NCBI GenBank assembly: GCA_027043985.1
Contig: JALUDQ010000124.1
Location: 1-12,911, forward strand
Length of the DNA: 12,911 nucleotides
Source of the DNA: Desulfurococcales archaeon
GTDB taxonomy: Archaea; Thermoproteota; Thermoprotei_A; Sulfolobales; WANQ01
Reading direction: 5' to 3'
How positions within the stretch are numbered: the first letter of the stretch is position 1; each line of letters opens with the position of its first letter. A model generated the notes under the pieces. That model worked only from the letters and a program-made list of their open reading frames with translations, was not told where the DNA came from and did no database searches. Positions 6,879 to 12,911 of this stretch are shown here, one piece after another. Made by a program: the position numbers and the translations under genes.

Positions 6879-8249
6879 ATGGGGGCTTCAGTTTCTAAAC
6901 ACTATTTCAGTGACTTAGACTGGATAGAGCTACAGTTTACAGACCTAGTAGGAAGTCTGCATGGAGTAGCAGTCAATTCCAGAGATTTCAACAAAAACTT
7001 AGAGAAGGGTTTCGTCAAGCTTGACGGTTCTAGCATTAAGGGTTTTTCACCAATAGAGTATAGCGATCTATTATTAAAACCCATTATTAAGACACTAGCT
7101 AAAATCCCCTGGCATGAGAAAGTTGCCAGGGTTTTATCAGCAATATATGATCCTTACTCTGGAAAACGTTTTTCCAAGGATCCTAGATATGTAGTGGAGA
7201 AACTAGAAGCTTTTCTTGAAAATAATGGGCTTAGAGCTCTTGTGGGTGTTGAGATAGAGTTCTTTGTCTTCGATGAAATAGGCTATAATGCGACTAGCTA
7301 TGGACAGGACTTGAAAATAGTTTCAATGGAGGCTCACGATGGTATTAGGGTACCAGTTAAAAGCGGATACTACGTGGTGGAACCCTATGATAGATTTGCG
7401 GGATACCGTTTGGCTCTGAGTAGGATTTTAAGAGAGTATTTTAATGTATTCGTAAAGAATCATCATCATGAGGTCGCCTCGGCAGGTCAAATAGAGGTAA
7501 ACATAGAAGCTTCTACTCCTCTGACAATATCCGATCATATACAGACAACTAAATATGTTGCAAAGAATATTGCAGTGCAACAAGGCAAAGTAGCAGTTTT
7601 TCTGCCAAAACCAGTAATGGGCGATAACGGTAGTGGAATGCACATCCACTTAAGTCTATGGAATAACTCCCATAACCTCTTCTATGATGAGAACGACAGG
7701 TACGCTCATCTAAGTCAATTGGCAAGATATTTTATAGGAGGCTTAATAGAGCATGGAAGAAGTCTCAGTGCTCTCGTATCACCAACAGTCAATAGTTATA
7801 GAAGACTAATACCAGGCTATGAAGCACCTATATACCTAACCTGGGGGAAGAGTAATAGGAGTGCTGCAATTAGAATACCAGCATCTCTCACAAAAACGTC
7901 TAAACGAATAGAATATAGGCCACCTGATCCATTATCAAACCCGTACCTAGCTATACCAGCAATAGTTCTCGCTGGTATTGACGGGATAAATAAGAAAATA
8001 GATCCGGGAGATCCTGTCGACATAAATGTATATAAGCTGAGTAAAAGTAAGCGTCGAGAGCTCGGTATAATTGAGCTACCACGATCACTAGAGGAGGCAT
8101 TGGACGAATTAGAATCCGATAATGAGTACCTTAAACCAATATTCAATAATGATTTACTAGAATCATATATTGAGGTTAAGAGAAAAGAAAGTCGGCTTCT
8201 TCAAGGAATACCTTCGCCTTCGGAGTTTGTTTATTATTCGATTATTTAA
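6879..8249 (+). CDS. glnA: Glutamine synthetase, type I
   Basis: This enzyme makes glutamine from glutamate, ammonia and ATP as a cytoplasmic dodecamer. All recognisable active-site positions are present (numbering from ATG 6879): D49 in L-D-G-S-S, E125 and E127 (V-E-I-E-F-F), E198 (H-H-H-E-V), E206 (G-Q-I-E), N250 and H255 (D-N-G-S-G-M-H), E315 (P-G-Y-E-A-P), R332, E345 (K-R-I-E) and R347. Length is 456. Y384 in N-V-Y-K-L sits where bacterial enzymes are adenylylated, but the surrounding sequence differs and archaea are not known to use that switch. GTG 6870 would add three residues, yet it lies inside the likely Shine-Dalgarno GAGTGAT, so ATG 6879 is preferred. It is divergent from the wHTH gene; a PII gene lies about 3.4 kb downstream. 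Confidence 0.96.
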   Translation: MGASVSKHYFSDLDWIELQFTDLVGSLHGVAVNSRDFNKNLEKGFVKLDGSSIKGFSPIEYSDLLLKPIIKTLAKIPWHEKVARVLSAIYDPYSGKRFSKDPRYVVEKLEAFLENNGLRALVGVEIEFFVFDEIGYNATSYGQDLKIVSMEAHDGIRVPVKSGYYVVEPYDRFAGYRLALSRILREYFNVFVKNHHHEVASAGQIEVNIEASTPLTISDHIQTTKYVAKNIAVQQGKVAVFLPKPVMGDNGSGMHIHLSLWNNSHNLFYDENDRYAHLSQLARYFIGGLIEHGRSLSALVSPTVNSYRRLIPGYEAPIYLTWGKSNRSAAIRIPASLTKTSKRIEYRPPDPLSNPYLAIPAIVLAGIDGINKKIDPGDPVDINVYKLSKSKRRELGIIELPRSLEEALDELESDNEYLKPIFNNDLLESYIEVKRKESRLLQGIPSPSEFVYYSII

Positions 8250-8300
8250 TCGTAGTTTTATTTGTGGAGTACGCTAGACTTTAATAGACTACACAATACG

Positions 8301-8309
8301 TTTATCTAA
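8301..8309 (+). promoter_or_regulatory. TATA box of the membrane protein gene
   Basis: TTTATCTAA is a plausible TATA element about 40 bases before ATG 8346. It predicts initiation near 8330 and a very short leader. Support is positional only. Confidence 0.3.
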
Positions 8310-8345
8310 GTTTACCAGCAAAGATAATGCAAGGGTAAAAGAACA

Positions 8346-8891
8346 ATGGGTCCAGTGGATGCAGCATTATTAGTATTGTTTGGTATATTGCTGATATTTG
8401 CAGGTCGAACAATGATAAGAATCCTAGCATCACTGATCTTTGGAGGGTTCATAGGGCTCTTAGGATTCGGATTTGTTGTTTCAGCAGGTGGAGGAGTTAT
8501 ACTAGGCTTTATAATAGGTATACTGCTATTTGTGCTAGGTCTAATACTAGGTTTTATAGTATTCAAAATAGGGCTATCTATTACAGCCGGCTATATCATT
8601 GCTTCATTAACACTCACAGTATTAGTGGAGAAACATTTAGTAAGTATTAGTGGGTACGAGAAATTAGCATTATTTGTATTAACAGTGTTGGCTACCGTAA
8701 TAGTGTACATTATATTTGACTATGTATTGGCTCTAGGCATAGCAGTTGTTGCTTCAACCCTCATATTCCAGGGCTTAACATACTGGTTTCCGCGGTCTAT
8801 CTCCCTTGTCATAGCATTAATTGTGTTGGTCGCTGGCACCATCTATCAGTGGAAAAAGATTAAGCGTGAGAGAAGCGAAGAACTAGAATGA
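8346..8891 (+). CDS. Multi-pass membrane protein, TMEM198/DUF4203-like
   Basis: This 181-residue protein is hydrophobic nearly throughout, with about seven predicted membrane helices (roughly 5-21, 25-45, 49-72, 74-94, 105-123, 126-144 and 150-167). It ends in a short charged tail (W-K-K-I-K-R-E-R-S-E-E), cytoplasmic by the positive-inside rule. The Gly-rich helices (G-G-F-I-G-L-L-G-F-G at 33-42 and repeated G-x3-G spacing) imply tight helix packing and resemble the TMEM198/DUF4203 group, whose biochemical role in archaea is unknown to me. The start is ATG 8346, with a weak AGGGT ribosome binding site (8332-8336) that also forms part of an inverted repeat. It lies between glnA and the antiporter on the same strand, with gaps of 96 and 125 bases, so co-transcription is uncertain. 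Confidence 0.75.
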   Translation: MGPVDAALLVLFGILLIFAGRTMIRILASLIFGGFIGLLGFGFVVSAGGGVILGFIIGILLFVLGLILGFIVFKIGLSITAGYIIASLTLTVLVEKHLVSISGYEKLALFVLTVLATVIVYIIFDYVLALGIAVVASTLIFQGLTYWFPRSISLVIALIVLVAGTIYQWKKIKRERSEELE

Positions 8892-8997
8892 TTACTTAGG
8901 TAATACTTATCTAAAAGATAATGTTTTCTGGAACCGTAACTCGTATTTTTCCCACTCTTCATAGTTAGCATAGATAATAACCTAGTATCCGATATAT

Positions 8998-9015
8998 CCA
9001 ATATTGGTGCCAATA
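8998..9015 (+). promoter_or_regulatory. Nested palindrome at the antiporter ribosome binding site
   Basis: CCAATATTGG (8998-9007) is a perfect 10-base palindrome and overlaps TATTGG-TG-CCAATA (9002-9015), a second perfect dyad. The Shine-Dalgarno GGTG (9006-9009) for ATG 9017 lies in the overlap. This could be a protein site or an RNA hairpin controlling initiation; it is not proof of either. Confidence 0.4.
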
Positions 9016-9016
9016 A

Positions 9017-10192
9017 ATGGTTGCCGAAGAACTAGCGGCTTCCTGGATGCTAGAGTTCGCCATACTCCTAGGCTTAGCCAAGCTCTCGGAAATAATCTTT
9101 GTGAAAATAGGACTCCCGAGGGTTCTCGGGTACGTGGTAGTGGGTTTGATGTTATCAGCAATAGGTTTTACAGTATCAGATGTTATACATGCTTTAGCTC
9201 TTCTAGGTATTATAACTCTTCTATTCAATGCAGGGCTGGAAAGTTCAACTCGAGAATTTTTCAGAGGATTAAAAAGCTCCGGTATAATAGCTGTAGGAGG
9301 CGTAGTTGGTGCAATTCTAGCTGGTTTGGCGGCGATTCCTCTACTTCATGCCTCTTTTATAGAGGCTATGGCTATAGGAGTAATTCTTTCCGCAACATCA
9401 GTCAGTCTAACAGTTAAAACTCTAGAGGAACTAGGTTCACTGAATAGTCGTGAAGCTAACGCGATTGTTGGGGCAGCAGTCGTTGATGACGTTCTAGGTT
9501 TAGCTCTTCTAAGTACCCTTCCAGGAATAAAGGAAGGTATAATATCTTTGGATAGCATTATAGGTGTTTCAGCATTAGCTTTCGCCTTCTGGCTAGCAGT
9601 TTCCTTTGGGTTTCAGTTTATGTCTAGGCCTTTATTTAAAACACTTATGCGTACGAAAATAGAAGCTCCACTAATAACTATAATCTTCATAATCCTCATG
9701 TTGTTATCCTATCTAGCATCGTATATTAAGTTGAGTGCCATACTACTCGCATATGCCTTTGGTCTAGGTCTAGCAAGCTATCCCTACCTTGCCCATCGTT
9801 TAAGCCAAGACATAGCACCAGTAGTAGCTTTGTTTACACCCTTGTTCTTCGTCTATGCAGGTGTTATTGTGGAACTAGAAGAACTAGTAGAATATGAAAT
9901 AGGTCATTATACTTACATAGTAATAACATTAATTTTCTTAGCAATAGTTTCTAAGGTATTCGGTTGCTATATAGCAGCACGTATAGCTGGGTTCTCCAAT
10001 ACGGATTCTCTAATAATAGGTGTTGGTATGATGCCTAGAGCAGAAGTAATGCTAACCTCTGCAACACTAAGTCTTCAATTAGGGCTCATATCAACACACA
10101 TTTATACTGGTATATTAATGATACTACCAGTGACATCACTAATAGTCCCAATATTATTGAAGACATTGTATGCAAGAAAAATCACTGTGTAA
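9017..10192 (+). CDS. CPA2-family Na+/H+ (cation/proton) antiporter
   Basis: This 391-residue integral membrane protein has about 12-13 helices and no C-terminal TrkA-N/RCK nucleotide-binding domain. That makes it NapA-like rather than Kef-like. Diagnostic features are the unwound TM4 segment S-A-T-S-V-S-L-T (125-132), the ion-binding aspartate pair V-V-D-D-V-L-G (D157, D158), K313 in V-S-K-V-F-G (equivalent to the TM10 lysine of NapA) and M-M-P-R-A-E-V (338-344). The D-D form is associated with electrogenic exchange. It would exchange sodium (or potassium) for protons across the cell membrane, serving pH and sodium homeostasis. ATG 9017 follows GGTG at 9006-9009. The flanking genes give no further hint of substrate. 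Confidence 0.92.
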   Translation: MVAEELAASWMLEFAILLGLAKLSEIIFVKIGLPRVLGYVVVGLMLSAIGFTVSDVIHALALLGIITLLFNAGLESSTREFFRGLKSSGIIAVGGVVGAILAGLAAIPLLHASFIEAMAIGVILSATSVSLTVKTLEELGSLNSREANAIVGAAVVDDVLGLALLSTLPGIKEGIISLDSIIGVSALAFAFWLAVSFGFQFMSRPLFKTLMRTKIEAPLITIIFIILMLLSYLASYIKLSAILLAYAFGLGLASYPYLAHRLSQDIAPVVALFTPLFFVYAGVIVELEELVEYEIGHYTYIVITLIFLAIVSKVFGCYIAARIAGFSNTDSLIIGVGMMPRAEVMLTSATLSLQLGLISTHIYTGILMILPVTSLIVPILLKTLYARKITV

Positions 10193-10234
10193 AACAAATC
10201 TAGTATAACAAGAAAAGGTAATACTAGAAAAACA

Positions 10235-10243
10235 TTATTTAAA
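10235..10243 (+). promoter_or_regulatory. TATA box upstream of the nuclease-like/winged-helix gene
   Basis: TTATTTAAA is a good archaeal TATA element. Initiation near 10265 would give an unusually long leader for this window, about 55 bases. Confidence 0.5.
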
Positions 10244-10319
10244 AAGGCGGTTTGTGTAAACATCTTATTGTTAGGAGAAAAATCAAAGGCGAACATAGCT
10301 AAGGCAGAGGTGGGGGATA

Positions 10320-11564
10320 GTGGCGTCAAATATTGAAGACATGGGTGATCATAAGAAAGTTATGGGGGAGCACGCTCATAGAGACAGATACGAATATGTA
10401 AAGACATGGATTATATCTAGGTTAAAAAGTCAAGGATTCAATATTCATACGAATTATCCCATATTGGGTGAGGGTCGTGTTAGTCATATCTTTGACATAG
10501 TGGCAGAATTCACACCCATACCTGGCTCTCTAATTAGGATAGGTTTCATTCTTATCAAGGATAATATCGATTTAGACATAGCGGAAAAATATATCGCATG
10601 GAAAAGTGAACTTCCCTTGGATAAGATAGTTATTATAGCTCTCGGAAGTGTAGACTCTGAAGCCTTCGAATTAGCAAAGAGATATAGTATAGATATTGTG
10701 AGACCTATCGAAGACTTGAATATTGATAAGAGTATTTGGAATAGAGAAAAATTCTATGACGAGTACCATATAGAGCCAGTAGTAGGGCTAGAACAAGCGT
10801 TGAAAATATTCAGCAAGAAAACCAACAAAACATCTATACTACGTAGAAGTAGGTCAAGAATAACACATTATGCTCTAGTATTTGTTCCACTTATAGTCTT
10901 AGACATTCATATAGCAGAGAAAGACATAGTAAGAGAAGAAGTAAGCGTAGTAGAAGGAAAATTAGTCTTCGACGGCCTAGAAGGTTATGCGGTAGTAAAG
11001 GAGGGGTTCTCAATAGGATTAGATGAGATTTTAGGAAGGTTTTCTGACTTCTCAACTGAAGCTATAACTGTACTAAAGAAAATATCAGAAGAAGGTACTG
11101 TAACTATAACTGATATCGAGGAAGGTTTAGGGATCTCTAAAGAGAAATTACATGCCATACTTGGTAGATTATCAAATAAGTCATTACTTGATATATTTGG
11201 TGACATGGTAGAGGTAAGATACTCCATATTGAGCAAATTTATAGATCCATTAACAATAGCGAGAGTCAAAAACGCTCTAATACATCATGGTTCTCCCACA
11301 GAGTCTAAAGGAAGAATTGTATTACCGTTAAGAACATGTATTACACGTTTCGTAGATTTAGTTGAGGCATTAAACGGAAAAGTTGAAAACATATATATAG
11401 TATATTATCCATTCTATGTAGCCATAAAATCGGAAAATGGTGAGAAGACATCAAAGCTGCTGATTCTTGACGGAATAGCACTTGAGGAGAAAAACTCCTT
11501 CTATAAAATATTCTCAAATCTTGATATACTTGAAAAAATTAAGGAGAAAGGACTCATACCGTAG
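10320..11564 (+). CDS. Archaeal protein with degenerate Mrr-like nuclease domain and winged helix
   Basis: This 414-residue protein is probably cytoplasmic. Residues 20-130 read like an archaeal Mrr/PD-(D/E)xK domain: a helix R-Y-E-Y-V-K-T-W-I (23-31), then S-H-I-F-D-I-V (55-61) with the expected Asp (D59), a strand I-G-F-I-L-I-K (74-80) with the Lys but Leu where E/Q of 'ExK' should be, and A-K-R-Y-S-I-D-I-V (119-127). A winged helix follows (about 245-300; helix G-I-S-K-E-K-L-H-A-I-L-G-R-L at 271-284). The C-terminal segment has Y-Y-P-F-Y-V-A-I-K (362-370) and L-I-L-D-G (381-385). The missing acid suggests DNA binding without cleavage. The GTG 10320 start is fixed by a strong GAGGTGG (10307-10313) and an in-frame stop at 10296. 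An ORF in the same strand family could be a regulator; function unknown. Confidence 0.8.
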   Translation: MASNIEDMGDHKKVMGEHAHRDRYEYVKTWIISRLKSQGFNIHTNYPILGEGRVSHIFDIVAEFTPIPGSLIRIGFILIKDNIDLDIAEKYIAWKSELPLDKIVIIALGSVDSEAFELAKRYSIDIVRPIEDLNIDKSIWNREKFYDEYHIEPVVGLEQALKIFSKKTNKTSILRRSRSRITHYALVFVPLIVLDIHIAEKDIVREEVSVVEGKLVFDGLEGYAVVKEGFSIGLDEILGRFSDFSTEAITVLKKISEEGTVTITDIEEGLGISKEKLHAILGRLSNKSLLDIFGDMVEVRYSILSKFIDPLTIARVKNALIHHGSPTESKGRIVLPLRTCITRFVDLVEALNGKVENIYIVYYPFYVAIKSENGEKTSKLLILDGIALEEKNSFYKIFSNLDILEKIKEKGLIP

Positions 11565-11596
11565 GGCTTTACAATATCATAGAGTGTCTTGACTAA

Positions 11597-12004
<408 letters not shown>

Positions 12005-12017
12005 ACAACGTATCCCC

Positions 12018-12037
12018 ACATTAAGTAATGTATTTTA
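12018..12037 (+). terminator. Palindrome plus T-run after the PII gene
   Basis: ACATTA (12018-12023) and TAATGT (12026-12031) form a dyad, usable as a five-pair stem with a four-base loop, followed by ATTTTAC. It lies in the 33-base gap between converging genes, where termination is expected. The stem is weak, so this is a tentative call. Confidence 0.3.
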
Positions 12038-12697
12038 CTATTGTGTTCCTCCTTTTTCTTCTATCATTTCTGCACCGAACTCACTTATACGTACACGTAT
12101 CCTCCTAGTATCTTTAGGTAATTTCATTTCAAGTAGTTTCCGTAAGAGTTTCTCTGTATATCTTCGTGCCTTTAATCCTCTACGATAATGGAATACTGAT
12201 ACGACTGTTGCTACTGCAAGAAATAATAGAGTGAATACAAGGTTTCTGAATAGAAACCACATTAGAAACGTTGTCAATATTATTATGAAGTAGCCAACTA
12301 TATCATAGATCTTAGCATACATGACTCTATTAAACAAATCCTTAGTTGAAAGTTTAAGCAGTTTATTATCTCTAGAGGATAATGATATGAGTTTCATATT
12401 CTTAAGCTCTAATATTCTCTTAACAAATAATAGTTTATCGCTTCCCCTTAACGACTTAATACTCTTAATAATAACAACATCGGCTCTAACTTTATCCCTT
12501 ATGATATCTGTTAGCATCTCGCTTAGAACGGGCATACGTCCATACATTTCAACAACACCCTCTTTTTCAACATATTCCTTTACAACTACATATTCATCAA
12601 AGGTCTTTTCAACAAGCTCCCTCATACGGCTCTCGCTACCACTGGGAACAATGTCATAAACTATTGCTCTTAGTTTCTTTTTCTCCTTTTCAGACAA
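12038..12697 (-). CDS. Membrane protein with inactive serine-recombinase-like N-terminal domain
   Basis: No named family is recognised for this 219-residue protein. Residues 9-108 follow the pattern of a serine recombinase (resolvase) catalytic domain: L-R-A-I-V-Y-D (9-15) for the usual 'xxAxxYARVS', a long helix and a K-E-Y-V-E-K-E-G strand (40-47), a helix P-V-L-S-E-M-L (56-62), then A-D-V-V-I-I-K-S-I-K-S-L-R-G-S (72-86) and L-K-N-M-K-L-I-S-L (98-106). The catalytic Ser and the R-x-x-R of the usual 'KLDRLGR' are absent. Two adjacent helices (131-149 and 151-170) form a membrane hairpin, followed by a basic cytoplasmic tail. TTG 12697 is the first start after an in-frame stop at 12724-12722; GGTG lies at 12712-12709. 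A possible TATA (ATTTATGTATAA) is at 12772-12761. Confidence 0.8.
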   Translation of the reverse strand: MSEKEKKKLRAIVYDIVPSGSESRMRELVEKTFDEYVVVKEYVEKEGVVEMYGRMPVLSEMLTDIIRDKVRADVVIIKSIKSLRGSDKLLFVKRILELKNMKLISLSSRDNKLLKLSTKDLFNRVMYAKIYDIVGYFIIILTTFLMWFLFRNLVFTLLFLAVATVVSVFHYRRGLKARRYTEKLLRKLLEMKLPKDTRRIRVRISEFGAEMIEEKGGTQ

Positions 12698-12850
12698 TAC
12701 TAGGTAACACCCAGTATATGGTTAGTTACTTCTATTTTTTGTGGTGTACCCTAATCAATCTTATACATAAATCATTTAATAGTCGTCCATCTAAAAGATA
12801 AGACCACGTTATTACCGTCCTATAAAACTGCTCCACAGTAATAAATTTAG

Positions 12851-12865
12851 GAAAGCTTATAAATG
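12851..12865 (+). promoter_or_regulatory. BRE/TATA promoter of the next plus-strand gene
   Basis: GAAAGCTTATAAATG combines a purine-rich BRE with a near-consensus archaeal TATA box centred at about 12860. It is the best promoter in the window. Initiation is expected close to 12885. Confidence 0.6.
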
Positions 12866-12884
12866 ATCGCATTAGCTATAATAA

Positions 12885-12911
12885 ATGTTAAAAAGGGGGT
12901 ATTCTGTGAGC
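12885..12911 (+). CDS. Partial CDS at right edge (first codons only)
   Basis: A frame opens at ATG 12885 (M-L-K-R-G-Y-S-V-S) and runs off the window. A second start, GTG 12906, is in the same frame and has a purine-rich AGGGGGT (12894-12900) five bases upstream. The TATA box is about 26 bases from ATG 12885. The mRNA may therefore be leaderless from ATG, or have a leader of about 20 bases and start at GTG. Nothing can be said of the product. Confidence 0.4.

Noticed and set aside
7346..7353. Adenylylation-type regulation of GlnA suggested by a tyrosine near the usual site (Y384, further downstream)
   Set aside because: The flanking residues do not match the bacterial site, and no adenylyltransferase gene is in the window; the Tyr is common in non-adenylylated enzymes.
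7817..8146. 109-residue minus-strand frame opposite glnA
   Set aside because: It is Ser-rich and antisense to the most conserved C-terminal part of glutamine synthetase; an antisense shadow.
9004..9417. 137-residue plus-strand frame rich in Cys, Arg and Ser at the antiporter start
   Set aside because: It lies out of frame inside the clearly conserved antiporter gene, has no family pattern and has the low-complexity composition of a frame shadow.
10268..10336. Short upstream frame (TTG start, 22 codons) overlapping the start of the nuclease-like gene
   Set aside because: No ribosome binding site precedes the TTG, and the GTG at 10320 has a far stronger one; more likely chance.

Overview
The window looks like chromosome from an anaerobic hyperthermophilic crenarchaeon, probably of the Desulfurococcales (Staphylothermus-like). 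This is inferred from the AT-rich sequence, the heavy use of ATA, AGA and AGG codons, archaeal TATA boxes about 26 bases before predicted transcription starts, very short or absent leaders, TTG and GTG starts, and a tungsten-type aldehyde:ferredoxin oxidoreductase. No rRNA, tRNA, CRISPR array or insertion sequence was seen. No gene-free stretch exceeds 300 bases.

Bases 1-3507 form a tungsten-enzyme cluster. On the minus strand a radical SAM/SPASM maturase (352-1464) is followed by a MoaD/ThiS-like sulfur carrier (55-330) and the first 17 codons of another gene (1-51), possibly a ThiF/MoeB-type activating enzyme. Divergent from them is aldehyde ferredoxin oxidoreductase (1615-3507). The 150-base divergent region carries a perfect 10+10 base inverted repeat that could be a shared operator. 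A carbamate kinase gene with its own promoter follows (3660-4598); its ribosome binding site lies in one arm of an inverted repeat.

Bases 4669-6729 are a minus-strand operon read in the order small winged-helix protein, 184-residue orphan resembling half of a GT-B glycosyltransferase, then a full GT4 glycosyltransferase. The last two overlap by four bases. Facing it is glnA (6879-8249), a glutamine synthetase with all recognisable active-site residues. An inverted repeat spans the two divergent promoters.

Bases 8346-12004 are four plus-strand genes: a hydrophobic multi-pass membrane protein, a CPA2-type Na+/H+ antiporter, a protein combining a degenerate nuclease-like domain with a winged helix, and a PII signalling protein. 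GlnA and PII suggest ammonium assimilation controlled by energy and 2-oxoglutarate status, though they are not adjacent and no ammonium transporter is present.

Bases 12038-12697 (minus) encode the least expected protein: its N-terminal half reads like a serine-recombinase (resolvase) catalytic domain that has lost its active-site residues, fused to a two-helix membrane hairpin. A well-formed promoter and the first codons of another plus-strand gene end the window. The strongest leads are this membrane-bound resolvase-like protein, the operator between AOR and its maturase, and the repeated placement of ribosome binding sites inside inverted repeats.
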